From NCBI GenBank assembly GCA_001725415.1, contig MEGH01000054.1, forward strand, positions 1 through 64,000: a stretch of 64,000 nt of DNA, written 5' to 3'. A model generated the notes under the pieces. It worked only from the letters and a program-made list of their open reading frames with translations, was not told where the DNA came from and did no database searches. This DNA comes from Pseudonocardia sp. SCN 73-27 (GTDB taxonomy: Bacteria; Actinomycetota; Actinomycetes; Mycobacteriales; Pseudonocardiaceae). The first letter of the stretch is position 1; the number at the start of each line of letters is the position of its first letter. Positions 31,174-41,323 of this stretch are shown one piece after another. Position numbers and translations under genes: made by a program.

Positions 31174-31481
31174 TGGGGGTCCCCTCCCTGCACCGGACCG
31201 CGCCGGCTTCCCCACCGGCGCGATTCCGCGAGATGCGTCCGGGCTCCGACCCGCGGTGGGGTCGACGCACCCGTAGTGCACGAAGGACGTCCCGACAGAC
31301 CGGTCCACACACCGCGGTCCCCCGACCGCCGGCGAGCGAGGCCTCCCCCGTTCGGATCCGACGCGTTCCGCTGTGCCCTGCAGGAGCGCGTCGTTCACCT
31401 TTCACCTACAGCTGAGTATTCTGGGTGAATGCCGAGTTGGAGTCAAGAGTAGTTGGGCCCGATTTGGTTACGCTGGGTGCA
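31174..31481. other. 308-bp divergent promoter region
   Basis: No supported gene. Drives the SigD-like gene to the left and the TetR gene to the right. Near the right end TACGCT (31469-31474) fits a -10 whose start point would be the TetR ATG itself (leaderless message). Confidence 0.5.
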
Positions 31482-32156
31482 ATGAGTCCGCCACGCAACC
31501 CCCATTCGTCGGATCCGCGCGCCCGCGCCGCGGCCACGAAGCGCAACCGAACACGGCGGGCACTGCTCGATGCGGCCGACGCGGCGTTCACCGCGCGCGG
31601 CTGGGCACGCACCCGGATCGAGGACGTCGCCGCGACCGCAGGGGTCAGCCCGGCGACGGCGTACAACCACTTCCCGGCCAAGCACGCGCTGATCGCGGAG
31701 GTCTACGCCCCGCTGATCGCGCCGCTCGTGGCCACCGAGCACGCCCGCGCCGCGGGCGGCGCCGAGTCCGTCGACGGCGACCCGGCGACGCTGGTCGTCG
31801 AGCAGATCCGGGCGCTGGCCCGCGTCTGCATCCGCAACCGCGGACTGACCGCCGCCTACTGGGCCGCGGTCCAGGACTACGCGGTGCGCGTCCAGGCCGT
31901 CCCGGACCCCGACGACGAGCAGGACCCGCGGACCATCGCCCCGGTCGCGGACGTGCTGCACGACCTCGTCGAACGTGGTCAGGCGGCCGGTGAGCTCAGA
32001 CCCGACCCGCCGGCCGACACGCTGTGCCCGATCCTCGTCGACGTCCTGCTGACCCGGATAGCGCTGCACCCGGCCGAGACGGCCGAGCCGCTCACCCGGC
32101 TCGTCGCCGGGCTCGCGCTCGGGGTGCTCGCACCCGAGCGGGTCGCCGCGGGCTGA
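31482..32156 (+). CDS. TetR family transcriptional regulator
   Basis: 224 residues. The N-terminal helix-turn-helix is clear: RNRTRRALLDAADAAFTARG, then RIEDVAATAGVSPATAYNHF with PAKHALI completing the TetR pattern. The C-terminal ligand domain is not recognisable by family. I chose the ATG at 31482 because TACGCT ends seven bases upstream, the spacing of a leaderless actinobacterial promoter; an in-frame upstream start at 31425 is also open. Divergent from the SigD-like gene and convergent with the aminotransferase, so its targets could be either. Confidence 0.85.
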   Translation: MSPPRNPHSSDPRARAAATKRNRTRRALLDAADAAFTARGWARTRIEDVAATAGVSPATAYNHFPAKHALIAEVYAPLIAPLVATEHARAAGGAESVDGDPATLVVEQIRALARVCIRNRGLTAAYWAAVQDYAVRVQAVPDPDDEQDPRTIAPVADVLHDLVERGQAAGELRPDPPADTLCPILVDVLLTRIALHPAETAEPLTRLVAGLALGVLAPERVAAG

Positions 32157-32190
32157 CCACGCCCCCGAAGCGTCCCGCCCCGCGAAGGAC

Positions 32191-33459
32191 TCAGCCCCGG
32201 CGGGACCGGTCCCGCCGCATGTCGGCAAGGACCTCGCCCAGGACGCGGACCGCGGTGCGCACGTCGTCCTCGGAGATGACGAGCGGCGGGGAGAGCCGGA
32301 CGGTCGACCCGTGGGTGTCCTTGACGAGCACCCCGCGGGCGCACATCCGCTCGCAGACGTCGCGTCCCGACCCGAGCTCCGGGTCGACGTCGATGCCCGC
32401 CCACAGCCCGGCGTGACGGAACGTGACGACACCACGACCGACGAGCACATCCAGTTCAGTGCTCAACAAGTGACCGAGGGTAACGGCTCGACGGAGCAAC
32501 GACCCCTCCTCCAGAAGGCCGATCACGGCCGTCCCGACGGCCCCGGCAAGGGGGTTCCCGCCGAACGTGCTGCCGTGCTGGCCCGGCTTCAGGACGCCCA
32601 TGACAGCCTCGTCGGCGACCACCGCGGAGACGGGCAGGATGCCGCCCCCGAGGGCCTTGCCGAGCAGGTACACGTCGGCGTCGACACCGCCGAGACCCTG
32701 GGTGGCGAGGACGTGGCCGGTGCGGCCCAGCCCGGACTGGACCTCGTCGGCGACGAACAGGATCCCGGCCCCGGTGCAGGCCGCGCGGACCTCGGCCAGG
32801 TAGCCGGGCGGCGGTACGACGACACCCGCCTCGCCCTGCACCGGTTCGATCAGCACCGCGACCGTGTCGGGGCCGATCGCGGCGCGCAGCGCGGCGGCGT
32901 CGCCGTAGGGCACGACGTCGAAGCCGTTGGGGAAGGGACCGAACCCGTTGCGCGCCTCCGGGTCGGTGGAGAAGCCGACGATGCTGATCGTCCGCCCGTG
33001 GAACGCCCGCGCCGCCACGACGACCCGCGCCCGGTCGCGTGGGACCCCGCGCACCTCGTAGCCCCACTTGCGCGCCACCTTCAGCCCGGTCTCGACGGCC
33101 TCGGCGCCGGTGTTCATCGGCAGCACCATGTCCTTGCCGACGAGCGCGGCCAGGTCGGCGCAGAACGGGCCGAGCCGGTCGTTGCCGAACGCCCGACCGG
33201 TGAGGGTGAGCCGGTCGAGCTGGGCGTGGGCGGCCGCGAGCAGGGCGGGATGGGAGTGCCCGAAGTTGAGGGCCGAGTAGCCGGCGAGGCAGTCGATGTG
33301 GCTGCGGCCCTCGACGTCGGTGACGCGGGCCCCGCTGCCGTGGGAGAGGACCACGGGCAGCGGGGCGTAGTTGTGCGCCGAGTGCGCGGCGAGCAGGGCC
33401 TCGTGGTACGCGGTCGACTCTCCCGGGCCGATGTGCTGGTGCGGGGTCGTGAGGGTCAT
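32191..33459 (-). CDS. rocD: ornithine aminotransferase
   Basis: PLP-dependent conversion of ornithine and 2-oxoglutarate to glutamate semialdehyde and glutamate. 422 residues, class III aminotransferase fold. Motifs: [78 protein letters not shown] and the PLP lysine in [10 protein letters not shown]. The pattern [10 protein letters not shown] with FNxGH-type start is that of ornithine-oxo-acid transaminases. Next to an Lrp regulator and arginine deiminase, suggesting arginine/ornithine degradation. Confidence 0.93.
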   Translation of the reverse strand: MTLTTPHQHIGPGESTAYHEALLAAHSAHNYAPLPVVLSHGSGARVTDVEGRSHIDCLAGYSALNFGHSHPALLAAAHAQLDRLTLTGRAFGNDRLGPFCADLAALVGKDMVLPMNTGAEAVETGLKVARKWGYEVRGVPRDRARVVVAARAFHGRTISIVGFSTDPEARNGFGPFPNGFDVVPYGDAAALRAAIGPDTVAVLIEPVQGEAGVVVPPPGYLAEVRAACTGAGILFVADEVQSGLGRTGHVLATQGLGGVDADVYLLGKALGGGILPVSAVVADEAVMGVLKPGQHGSTFGGNPLAGAVGTAVIGLLEEGSLLRRAVTLGHLLSTELDVLVGRGVVTFRHAGLWAGIDVDPELGSGRDVCERMCARGVLVKDTHGSTVRLSPPLVISEDDVRTAVRVLGEVLADMRRDRSRRG

Positions 33460-33590
33460 GTCGGCGCCTCCCGTCGTCGTCCTTCCACGCTAGGAACGCC
33501 CCGGACGCATCACAACGCCGCGACGTTGCAGGTCCACGCGGGAACGTTGCGTCATGCCCCGGGACAGCGGCTGATCGTTGCGCGCCCCGG

Positions 33591-34046
33591 TCAGACGGCG
33601 CGCGGGCCCGCCCCGCGGCGCAGCAGCGGCGAGAGCACCAGCACCGACTTCGTGCGGGCCACGAACGGCTCGGCCCCGATGCGTTCGAGCACCCGCTCGA
33701 AGTCGCGCATGTCGGCGGCGAGGATGTGCAGCAGTGCGTCGGCCTCCCCGGAGATCGTGCTCGCGTCGACCACCTCCGCGTGCTGCTCGACCGCGGCGCG
33801 GATCGTCTCCGGCGGTGTCGACGAGCGGCAGTACAGCTCGACGTAGCCCTCGACGGTCCAGCCCAGCGCGGCCGGGTCGAGCGTCACCGTGAACCCCGTG
33901 ATCGCCCCGCCGTCGCGCAGCCGGTCGACGCGGCGCTTCACCGCCGACGCCGTCAGCCCGACCCGCGCGCCGAGGTCGGCGTAGCTGCGCCGCGCGTCGG
34001 CGGCGAGCAACGCGAGGAGCTGCTCGTCGAGCCGGTCCAGCCGCAT
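33591..34046 (-). CDS. Lrp/AsnC family regulator
   Basis: 151 residues. Helix-turn-helix [20 protein letters not shown] then [20 protein letters not shown], followed by the RAM (ligand/oligomer) domain: [40 protein letters not shown] and [17 protein letters not shown]. Transcribed away from arcA with starts only about 27 bases apart, and followed by rocD on the same strand. Inference: it senses an amino acid (arginine or ornithine) and controls both. An in-frame GTG at 34064 is an alternative start. Confidence 0.9.
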   Translation of the reverse strand: MRLDRLDEQLLALLAADARRSYADLGARVGLTASAVKRRVDRLRDGGAITGFTVTLDPAALGWTVEGYVELYCRSSTPPETIRAAVEQHAEVVDASTISGEADALLHILAADMRDFERVLERIGAEPFVARTKSVLVLSPLLRRGAGPRAV

Positions 34047-34073
34047 CGGCCCATCATCGGTCACGATGTGCCC

Positions 34074-35336
34074 ATGGTGGTCCCCTCGTCGCGCACCGGT
34101 CCGCGTGTCGGCCCGTCCTTCCGGGTCGACTCCGAGGTCGGCACGCTGCGCCGCGTCGTCGTGCACCGGCCCGGGCTGGAGCTCAAGCGGCTCACCCCGG
34201 GCAACAAGGACCGGCTGCTGTTCGACGACGTGCTGTGGGTCGCGCGGGCCCAGGCCGAGCACGACCGGTTCGTCGCCGTGCTGCGCGAGCGGGGTGTGCA
34301 GGTCGACCTGTTCGGCGACCTCCTGACCGAGACCCTCGCCGTCCCCGCCGCGCGCAAGTACGTGCTCGACACCGTCATCGACGACCGGATCTACGGCCCG
34401 CTCGCCGTCGACGGGCTACGGGCCTGCATGGACGCGATGGACGTCGACACCCTCGCCGAACACCTGGCCGGTGGCATCACCAAGCGCGAGGTGCTCGAGC
34501 GGATCCCCGAGCCCGCGTCGATGGCCTTCCACGTCCTCGGTCTCGACGACTTCGTCCTCGAACCGCTGCCGAACCACCTGTACACGCGCGACACGTCGGT
34601 GTGGATCCACGGCGGGGTGGCCGTGAACTCCATGCGGCGCAAGGCCCGCATGCGCGAGACCGTGCACTGGGAGGCCGTCTACCGCTGGCACCCCGAGTTC
34701 GCGGCGGCCGAGTTCGCCACCTGGTCCGACGGTGCCGCCGACGGCCCGGCGACCGTCGAGGGCGGCGACGTGCTGGTCGTCGGCGGGGGCGCGCTGCTGG
34801 TCGGGCTGTCGGAGCGGACCACCCCGCAGGGCGTGGAACGGTTGGCGCGCAGGCTGTTCGCGGGTGGTGAGGTCGACCGGATCGTGGCGCTGCGACTGCC
34901 CTCGTCGCGGGCGCAGATGCACCTCGACACCGTCATGACGATGGCCGATCCCGAGACGCTCGTGACCTACGCGGGGCTCGGCGAGCTGCCCGCCTACACG
35001 GTCCGGCCGGGGGCGCGCGCCGACCAGATGCACGTCACCGACCATGCGCCGCACGAGATGTACCCGGCGATCGCCGCGGCGCTCGGCGTCGGGGAGCTGC
35101 GGGTGCTGACCGCCGAGCAGGACGTGCACGCCGCCGAGCGCGAGCAGTGGGACGACGGCTGCAACGTGCTCGCGGTCGCGCCGGGTGTCGTCGTCGCCTA
35201 CGAGCGCAACGTCACGACCAACACCCACCTGCGGCGCAACGGGATCGAGGTGCTGGAGATCCCCGGCGGCGAGCTGGGCCGGGGCCGCGGCGGACCGCGG
35301 TGCATGAGCTGCCCGCTGCTGCGCGACCCCGCCTGA
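34074..35336 (+). CDS. arcA: arginine deiminase
   Basis: Hydrolyses arginine to citrulline and ammonia. About 420 residues. [20 protein letters not shown] and [20 protein letters not shown] are the family start. Active-site residues: Asp in [13 protein letters not shown], Glu in [13 protein letters not shown], His in [12 protein letters not shown], and the Cys nucleophile in [14 protein letters not shown] at the C-terminus. The ATG at 34074 has no ribosome binding site; a GTG at 34068 is possible. No ornithine carbamoyltransferase, carbamate kinase or antiporter gene is adjacent, so the usual arcABCD set is not here. Confidence 0.94.
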   Translation: MVVPSSRTGPRVGPSFRVDSEVGTLRRVVVHRPGLELKRLTPGNKDRLLFDDVLWVARAQAEHDRFVAVLRERGVQVDLFGDLLTETLAVPAARKYVLDTVIDDRIYGPLAVDGLRACMDAMDVDTLAEHLAGGITKREVLERIPEPASMAFHVLGLDDFVLEPLPNHLYTRDTSVWIHGGVAVNSMRRKARMRETVHWEAVYRWHPEFAAAEFATWSDGAADGPATVEGGDVLVVGGGALLVGLSERTTPQGVERLARRLFAGGEVDRIVALRLPSSRAQMHLDTVMTMADPETLVTYAGLGELPAYTVRPGARADQMHVTDHAPHEMYPAIAAALGVGELRVLTAEQDVHAAEREQWDDGCNVLAVAPGVVVAYERNVTTNTHLRRNGIEVLEIPGGELGRGRGGPRCMSCPLLRDPA

Positions 35337-35485
35337 GCCGGCTCCCCGGGGGATTCCGCGCGAACGCGCGAGTGGCGTCGACGGCGACAACGGGTGACGA
35401 ACCCGACCCGGTCGCGCACCGGGCGTGACCGACCCCGCCGACGATCGTTCACCGGGAGACGCCTCCCACGAGAAGGGCTCCCCCC

Positions 35486-36382
35486 GTGTCCGTCCGCCTC
35501 CGCCGTGTGATCTGCGGTGTCGCGATCGTCGCCGCCGCCGTCACCACGCTGCTGGCCGCGACCCTGTCGGCGCCCGCCTCCGCGGCCCCGGTGACCGCCC
35601 TGCTCGACCCCGCCGCCGTCAAGAGCCTCCTCGACGGCCGCGCCGCGCTCGGGCTGCCCGCCGAGGTGGCCGACTACGGCGTCGACGAGCAGACCGGCCG
35701 CCTCGTCGTCGAGCTCACCGGCTCACGGACCCCGTCGGTCGACGAGCTGCTCGCCGGTGTCGACCCGGGCGTCCTCGACGTCCGTACCGACGCACCCGCG
35801 CCACGCCACCACGCCACCACGGTCAGGGGCGGCGACACGATCGTCAGCGGTTCGCGGCGGTGCACCCTCGGCTTCCCGGCGACGGGCGCCGGGCGCACGT
35901 GGCTGCTCACGGCGGGCCACTGCACGCGCGGGTCCGGCACGTGGAGCGTCGAGACGGCCGGCGACGCGCTCGCCCCGGTCGGGTCGAACGCGCGCACGGC
36001 CTCGACGGGTACCGACGTCGGCGCCGTGCCCGTTGCGTCCGGGGTGCAGGTCCGCGGCCTCGTGGGCTCGGTCGCCGTGAAGGGCTCCACCCCGGCCGGG
36101 GTCGGGTCGACGGTCTGCCTCTACGGCTCCACCAGCGGCCGGGTCTGCGGGACCATCACGGCCGTCGACCGGACGGTGAACTTCGAGGGCACCGTCCAGT
36201 ACGGCATGACGGCGACGTCGATCTGCTCGGCGGAGGGCGACTCCGGCGGCCCGTACATCACGTCGTCGGGCCAGGCGCAGGGCATCCACTCCGGTGGCGG
36301 CACGGGCCGCGGCTGCACCAGCTACTTCACCCCGATCGGGCCGGCGTTGTCGGCGTTCGGGCTCACACTGCTGAAGGGCTGA
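35486..36382 (+). CDS. secreted S1 family (streptogrisin-like) serine protease
   Basis: 298 residues. Signal peptide at 1-33 (basic RLRR, core VAIVAAAVTTLLAATL, cleavage near ASAAP). A propeptide (35-105) follows, with the alpha-lytic/streptogrisin-type LPAEVADYGVDEQTGRLVVE. The mature domain shows the catalytic triad: His in LLTAGHCTRG, Asp in STGTDVGAVPV, Ser in EGDSGGPYITS. Cysteines flank the His and Ser as in disulfide-bonded streptogrisins. GTG at 35486; GAGAAGGG lies upstream. Its 3' end almost touches rarA (convergent, three bases apart). Confidence 0.92.
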   Translation: MSVRLRRVICGVAIVAAAVTTLLAATLSAPASAAPVTALLDPAAVKSLLDGRAALGLPAEVADYGVDEQTGRLVVELTGSRTPSVDELLAGVDPGVLDVRTDAPAPRHHATTVRGGDTIVSGSRRCTLGFPATGAGRTWLLTAGHCTRGSGTWSVETAGDALAPVGSNARTASTGTDVGAVPVASGVQVRGLVGSVAVKGSTPAGVGSTVCLYGSTSGRVCGTITAVDRTVNFEGTVQYGMTATSICSAEGDSGGPYITSSGQAQGIHSGGGTGRGCTSYFTPIGPALSAFGLTLLKG

Positions 36383-36385
36383 CGC

Positions 36386-37765
36386 CTACTTCTGCTCGCG
36401 CGGGGCGGCATCCCCGCGCACCGCCCGGCGCAGCTTCGGGAGCCGCTCGGCCAGCACCCGCTCCGCACCGCGCGACGTCGGCTCGTAGTAGTCGCGGCCC
36501 ACCAGGTCGTCCGGTGGGTACTGCTGGGCGAGGACGCCGTCGGCGACGTTGTGCGGGTAGCGGTAGCCGATCGCGTTGCCCAGCTTCTCCGCGCCCGAGT
36601 AGTGCCCGTCGCGCAGGTGCGCCGGCACCGAGCCGACCGCCCCGGCCCGCACGTCGGCCATCGCCGCGTCGATGGCCGCGATGGCCGAGTTCGACTTCGG
36701 CGCCGTGGCCAGGTGCAGCGTGGCCTGCGACAGGGCGATCCGCGCCTCCGGCATCCCGACGAGCTGCACCACCTGCGCGGCGGCGGTGGCCGTCAGCAAC
36801 GCCGTCGGGTCGGCCAGGCCGATGTCCTCGCTCGCGTGGATCATCAGCCGGCGCGCGATGAACCGCGGGTCCTCCCCCGCGACGATCATCCGGGCCAGGT
36901 AGTGCAGCGCCGCATCGGGATCCGACCCGCGGATCGACTTGATGAAGGCGCTGATGACGTCGTAGTGCTGGTCGCCCGCCCGGTCGTAGCGCACCGCGAC
37001 CTCGGTGACCGCCCGCTCCACCTCGGCCACGCCGACCGCTGTGCCGCCGTCGGCGCGCACCCCGTCGGCCGCCGCCTCCAGCGCCGTCAGCGCCCGCCGC
37101 GCGTCGCCCGCCGCGAGCCGGACCAGCACGTCCTCACCCTCGTCGGTCAGCTCGACCGAGCCGGCCAGGCCGCGCTCGTCGGCGACCGCGCGACGCAACA
37201 GGCCCCGCAGCTCCTCGGGCTCCAGCGACCGCAGCTGCAGCACCAGCGACCGCGACAGCAGCGGCGACACCACCGAGAACGAGGGGTTCTCCGTCGTGGC
37301 CGCGACCAGCAGCACCACCCGGTCCTCGACCGCACCGAGCAGCGCGTCCTGCTGGGTCTTGGAGAACCGGTGGACCTCGTCGATGAACAACACGGTGCCG
37401 GTGCCGTCACGGTCGAGGCGGCGGCGGGCGTCGTCGATCACCGCCCGCAGCTCCTTCACCCCCGCCGACAGCGCCGACAACGCCACGAACCGGCGCGTCC
37501 CGTCCCCGGAACCGGCCATGAGCCGGGCCAGCGTGGTCTTGCCCGTGCCGGGCGGGCCGTAGAGCAGCACCGACGCGGCCGACCCGCCGTCGAGCAGCCG
37601 GCGCAGCGGCGCCCCCGGGCCGAGCAGGTGCCGCTGGCCCGCGACCTCGTCGAGCGACCGGGGGCGCATCCGCACCGCGAGCGGCGCACCCGGGCGGACG
37701 TGACCCTCATCGGGAACGGTCCCGTCGTCGCCCGGGGAGATGTCGAACAGCCCGTCGGTACTCAT
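36386..37765 (-). CDS. rarA: replication-associated recombination protein A
   Basis: AAA+ ATPase (MgsA/RarA) acting at stalled forks with DnaB and SSB. About 459 residues. [18 protein letters not shown] is the family start; Walker [12 protein letters not shown], Walker [13 protein letters not shown], sensor 1 [10 protein letters not shown], and the C-terminal tetramerisation region [20 protein letters not shown]-like followed by [10 protein letters not shown] and [13 protein letters not shown] at 37765 gives the N-terminus STDGLFDI; a GTG at 37783 is possible. Divergent from the aminotransferase gene. Confidence 0.95.
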   Translation of the reverse strand: MSTDGLFDISPGDDGTVPDEGHVRPGAPLAVRMRPRSLDEVAGQRHLLGPGAPLRRLLDGGSAASVLLYGPPGTGKTTLARLMAGSGDGTRRFVALSALSAGVKELRAVIDDARRRLDRDGTGTVLFIDEVHRFSKTQQDALLGAVEDRVVLLVAATTENPSFSVVSPLLSRSLVLQLRSLEPEELRGLLRRAVADERGLAGSVELTDEGEDVLVRLAAGDARRALTALEAAADGVRADGGTAVGVAEVERAVTEVAVRYDRAGDQHYDVISAFIKSIRGSDPDAALHYLARMIVAGEDPRFIARRLMIHASEDIGLADPTALLTATAAAQVVQLVGMPEARIALSQATLHLATAPKSNSAIAAIDAAMADVRAGAVGSVPAHLRDGHYSGAEKLGNAIGYRYPHNVADGVLAQQYPPDDLVGRDYYEPTSRGAERVLAERLPKLRRAVRGDAAPREQK

Positions 37766-38038
37766 CGAGGTCAAGCCTGCCACCGGTCACCGACGACCTC
37801 GCGCCCGCCTCGCGTCCACCCGATCCAGGTGTGTCACATGCTGGGATCACAGTTCCGGATCGCAGAAACGGGACGACAATCGTCGGTGGGGTCCGGCCCA
37901 ACCGGCCACGCCCCGACAACTCTCGCAGTGATCGATCCGCGCGGGACATGCGGTCGGGCGCCCACCAGCGCCCGACCCGACCCCCGCCCGGCGCTGCGGT
38001 CCGCCACCGGGCAGCCGTCCCCTGCCCCGGAGGCCCTC

Positions 38039-39223
38039 ATGAGCTCCCTCGCCCCACACCCCTACCCGCTGTCCGCCCGGCTGCGCGACGTCCGCGGCTC
38101 CGCGATCCGCGACCTGCTCACCCTCACCGCCCGCGCCGACGTGCTCAGCCTCGCCGGTGGGCTGCCCGCCGCCGACCTGCTGCCCCACACCCGCATCGCC
38201 GACGCCACCGCCCACGCGCTCACCGCGCCCGGCGCCGTCCAGTACAGCGAGACCGCCGGCGTCGCAGGCCTGCGCGAGGTCGTCGCCGCGCTCGAGTCCG
38301 CCCGTACCGGACGCGACATCGGGGCCGGTGACGTCGTCGTCACCAGCGGGTCGCAGCAGGCGCTCGACCTCCTCGCCCGTGCCACCCTCGACCCCGGCGA
38401 CGACGTCGTCGTCGAGGACCCCGCCTACGTCGGCGCGCTGCAGGTGTTCCAGGCCGCCGGTGCCGTCCTGCACGGTCTGCCCGTCGACGCCGACGGCATG
38501 GACGTCGACGCCCTCGAGCTACTGCTCCTCGGGGGGCTGCGGCCGCGGCTCGTGCACACCGTCGCGAGCTTCCACAACCCGCGCGGCGTCACCCTGTCGC
38601 AGGCGCGGCGTGCCCGGCTGTGCGCGCTCGCCGACCGTTACGGCTTTCTCGTCGTGGAGGACGACCCCTACGGCCTCATCGCCTTCGACGGCCCGCCGCC
38701 GGTCCCGGTCGCCGCCCACGGCGACCGCGTCGCCCGCCTCGGCAGCGCCTCCAAGGTCCTCGCGCCCGCGCTGCGCGTCGGCTGGCTCGTCGCACCGTCC
38801 GAGGTGTGCGCGGGCGTAGAACGGCTCAAGCAGTCCACCGACCTCTGCGGCTCCGCCCTCACCCAGACCGTCGCCGCCGAGCTCCTCTCCGACAGCGTCT
38901 GGTTCGACGCCCACCTGCGCGGCCTGCGCGTCGCCTACCGCTCCCGGGCCCGCGCCCTCACCGACGCGCTCGACGACGCGTTCGGCGACGCCATCGTGCG
39001 CAGCTCCCCCACCGGCGGGATGTTCTGCTGGGTCGAGTTCCGCGACGGCCGCGACACCGGCGCCCTGCTGCCGCGCGCCGTCGACCACGGCGTCGCGTTC
39101 GTGCCCGGCGCGGCCTTCGCCGTCGACACCCCGCTGACGTCGGCGCTGCGGTGCAGCTTCGCCGGCTACCCCGAACCGGTGCTGCGCGACGCAGTGCTCC
39201 GACTCGCCGCCTCCGCGACGTAG
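38039..39223 (+). CDS. PLP-dependent aminotransferase, class I/II (LysN/MocR-catalytic type)
   Basis: 394 residues. Like 2-aminoadipate aminotransferases and the catalytic part of MocR proteins, but without a GntR domain. Motifs: LSLAGGLPAADLLP, VQYSETAGVAGLREVV, VTSGSQQALDLLAR, FHNPRGVTLS, VVEDDPYGLIAF, the PLP lysine in LGSASKVLAPALRVGW, and the substrate Arg in ALRCSFAGYPEP. ATG at 38039 follows CGGAGG by five bases. The next gene is an Lrp regulator 11 bases downstream, so they are one transcript. Substrate unknown, likely an aromatic or branched amino acid. Confidence 0.88.
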   Translation: MSSLAPHPYPLSARLRDVRGSAIRDLLTLTARADVLSLAGGLPAADLLPHTRIADATAHALTAPGAVQYSETAGVAGLREVVAALESARTGRDIGAGDVVVTSGSQQALDLLARATLDPGDDVVVEDPAYVGALQVFQAAGAVLHGLPVDADGMDVDALELLLLGGLRPRLVHTVASFHNPRGVTLSQARRARLCALADRYGFLVVEDDPYGLIAFDGPPPVPVAAHGDRVARLGSASKVLAPALRVGWLVAPSEVCAGVERLKQSTDLCGSALTQTVAAELLSDSVWFDAHLRGLRVAYRSRARALTDALDDAFGDAIVRSSPTGGMFCWVEFRDGRDTGALLPRAVDHGVAFVPGAAFAVDTPLTSALRCSFAGYPEPVLRDAVLRLAASAT

Positions 39224-39234
39224 GGTTGTCGATC

Positions 39235-39726
39235 GTGCGGGAGATCCTCGAGTTGCTGGAACGCGACTCCTCGTTGAGCCACGACACCATCGCCACGATG
39301 CTGGGCCTGCCCGTCGAGGAGGTGTCGGCCCGGATCGCGGAATGGGAGGCCAGCGGCGTCATCCGCCGCTACAAGGCCGTCGTCAACTGGGAGGCCGTCG
39401 ACGACGCCATCGCCCGGGAGAAGGTCGTCGCCTTCATCGACGTCTCCGTGGCCCCGGCCCGCGGCGTCGGGTTCGACGACGTCGCCCTGCGCATCTCGCG
39501 CTTCGACGAGGTCACCAGCGTGCACCTCGTGTCCGGCGGGCACGATCTGCGCTGCACCGTCGTCGGCCGCGACATCCGCGCCGTCAGCGACTTCGTCAGC
39601 CAGCGGCTGTCCACCATCGACCGGGTCATGTCGACCGCGACGCACTTCGTCCTCAAGACCCACAAGCGCGACGGCGACGTCTTCGCCGAGCCGGAGCCCG
39701 ACCACCGGCTCCGCGTCACCCCGTAG
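39235..39726 (+). CDS. Lrp/AsnC family regulator
   Basis: 163 residues. HTH: REILELLERDSSLSHDTIAT then LGLPVEEVSARIAEWEASG; RAM domain: RYKAVVNWEAVDDAIAREKV, VTSVHLVSGGHDLRCTVVGR. The wing motif GVIRRYKAVVNW is typical of the subgroup that pairs with aminotransferases in firmicutes and actinobacteria. GTG at 39235, with a TTG three codons upstream as alternative. Sandwiched between two aminotransferase genes on the same strand; likely regulates them. Confidence 0.9.
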   Translation: MREILELLERDSSLSHDTIATMLGLPVEEVSARIAEWEASGVIRRYKAVVNWEAVDDAIAREKVVAFIDVSVAPARGVGFDDVALRISRFDEVTSVHLVSGGHDLRCTVVGRDIRAVSDFVSQRLSTIDRVMSTATHFVLKTHKRDGDVFAEPEPDHRLRVTP

Positions 39727-39737
39727 GAGCGGACCCC

Positions 39738-40892
39738 GTGAAGCCCCTCAACGAGGTCATCGCCGCGTGCCCGCCCTCGGGCATCCGGCGGTTCTTCGAC
39801 ATCGCCGCCGAGATGGACGACGTCATCTCCCTCGGCGTCGGCGAGCCCGACTTCGTGACGCCGTGGCGCATCCGTGAGGCCGGCATCTACGCCCTCGAGC
39901 ACGGATACACGACGTACACGTCCAACGCCGGGCTGCCGGCGCTGCGGATGCTGATCTGCTCGGACCTGCAGCAGCGCTACAGCGCCGAGTACGAGTGGGA
40001 CACCGAGTGCCTCATCACCACCGGCGTGTCCGAAGGGCTCGACCTGGCACTACGGGTGCTCCTCAACCCCGGCGACGAGGTGATCGTCCCTGAGCCCTGC
40101 TACGTCGCCTACGAGCCGTGCGTCGCCTTCGCCGGCGGCACCACCGTGCGGGTGCCGACGCGCTGGGAGGACCGGTTCACCGTCGACGTCGACGTCGTCG
40201 CCGCCGCGATCACCCCGCGCACCAAGGCCATCCTCATCGGGTCGCCCGCCAACCCGACCGGCGCCGTGCAACCTCGCGAGACCCTGCAGGCGCTGGCCCG
40301 GCTCGCCGAGAAGCACGACCTGTACCTGATCTCCGACGAGATCTACGACCGGCTCACCTACAACGGCAGCCACACCTGCCTGGGCGCGATCCCCGAGGCC
40401 CGAGACCGCACGATCGTCCTCGGCGGGTTCTCCAAGGCCCAGGCCATGACGGGCTGGCGGGTCGGCTGGATCTGCGCGCCGCAGGCCATCGCCGAGCTGT
40501 GCGTGCGGGTGCACCAGTACACGATGCTGTGCGCCCCGCACGTCTCGCAGCTCGCCGCGGTCGAGGCCCTGACCTCGGCGGAGACCGACGTGTCGGAGAT
40601 GGTGGCCGACTACGACCGCCGCCGCCGGGTGTTCGTGAAGGGGCTGCGCGAGATCGGCCTGGAGTGCCCGGAGCCCGACGGCGCGTTCTACGCGTTCCCG
40701 AGCATCCGCTCGTCCGGGCTCGACTCGGAGACCTTCGCCGAGCGGCTGCTCAAGGAGCAGGGCGTCGCCGTCGTACCGGGCAACGTCTTCGGCCCGTCCG
40801 GCGAGGGCCACGTCCGCTGCTCCTACGCCACCGCGCTGCCGCAACTGGAGACGGCGGTCGACCGGATGGCAGCGTTCCTGCAGAACCTCTAA
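39738..40892 (+). CDS. class I aminotransferase (PatA-like)
   Basis: 384 residues. Start PSGIRRFFDIAAEMDDVISL, GVGEPDFVTPW, ITTGVSEGLDLALRVLLNPG, GSPANPTGAVQP, YLISDEIYDRLTY and the PLP lysine in LGGFSKAQAMTGWRVGW. The C-terminal Arg is in HVRCSYATAL. It resembles Bacillus PatA, which acts on acetyl-lysine or diaminopimelate derivatives; here the substrate is unknown. GTG at 39738 with AGGAG nine bases upstream, 11 bases after the Lrp gene. A hairpin at 40917-40948 ends the transcript. Confidence 0.9.
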   Translation: MKPLNEVIAACPPSGIRRFFDIAAEMDDVISLGVGEPDFVTPWRIREAGIYALEHGYTTYTSNAGLPALRMLICSDLQQRYSAEYEWDTECLITTGVSEGLDLALRVLLNPGDEVIVPEPCYVAYEPCVAFAGGTTVRVPTRWEDRFTVDVDVVAAAITPRTKAILIGSPANPTGAVQPRETLQALARLAEKHDLYLISDEIYDRLTYNGSHTCLGAIPEARDRTIVLGGFSKAQAMTGWRVGWICAPQAIAELCVRVHQYTMLCAPHVSQLAAVEALTSAETDVSEMVADYDRRRRVFVKGLREIGLECPEPDGAFYAFPSIRSSGLDSETFAERLLKEQGVAVVPGNVFGPSGEGHVRCSYATALPQLETAVDRMAAFLQNL

Positions 40893-40916
40893 TGGGTCCT
40901 GTCGGGCTGACCGCCG

Positions 40917-40948
40917 GGTCCGGCCCGGGGACCGGGCCCGGCCGGACC
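40917..40948 (+). terminator. hairpin after the aminotransferase operon
   Basis: Stem GGTCCGGCC (40917-40925) with 40940-40948, about 25 bases past the stop at 40892, with a GC-rich loop that can pair further. Confidence 0.6.
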
Positions 40949-41083
40949 GGGCGGTTGCTGACCCCCGACGGTCGGATCTCCGAGTGTCGGGGCCCGAGTG
41001 GAGTTGCACGATCGCAACGCCCGCGACGTCGGAACGCGGGTGTCGTTCACCGTTCCGCAACACCGTTGCGGGACCCTCGGGCC

Positions 41084-41290
41084 ATGGACGCCACGAGCAT
41101 TCCAGGAGCCTGCCCCCGCTGCGCCCGACCGCGGACCGCCGCCGACGCCCGTGGTCTCGAGTGGAGCAGCGAGCACTTCGCCGACGGCACCGTCGTCCAC
41201 ACCTGCGGCGACTGCACCCGCGAGCAGCTGTGGCGTATCGAGGCCCTCCTCGCCCCCGAGCCGGTCCACGCGGATGCCCGCGCCGCCTGA
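41084..41290 (+). CDS. small zinc-ribbon-like protein
   Basis: 68 residues with two CxxC pairs, CPRC (about 11-14) and CGDC (about 42-45), and a helical end REQLWRIEALL. Similar short proteins of the form CPRC ... LxWS ... CxxC ... REIEA occur widely in actinobacteria without known function. ATG at 41084. There is no strong ribosome binding site, but the cysteine spacing and helical tail make it more than chance. Confidence 0.65.
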   Translation: MDATSIPGACPRCARPRTAADARGLEWSSEHFADGTVVHTCGDCTREQLWRIEALLAPEPVHADARAA

Positions 41291-41323
41291 CCTCCATCGA
41301 GCGGGCCCGCCGGCCTCCCGCGT

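Noticed and set aside
31425-31481. Longer TetR N-terminus from an upstream start
   Set aside because: The extra 19 residues are not typical of TetR proteins and the TACGCT -10 would lie inside them; the leaderless ATG at 31482 fits better, though the longer form cannot be excluded.
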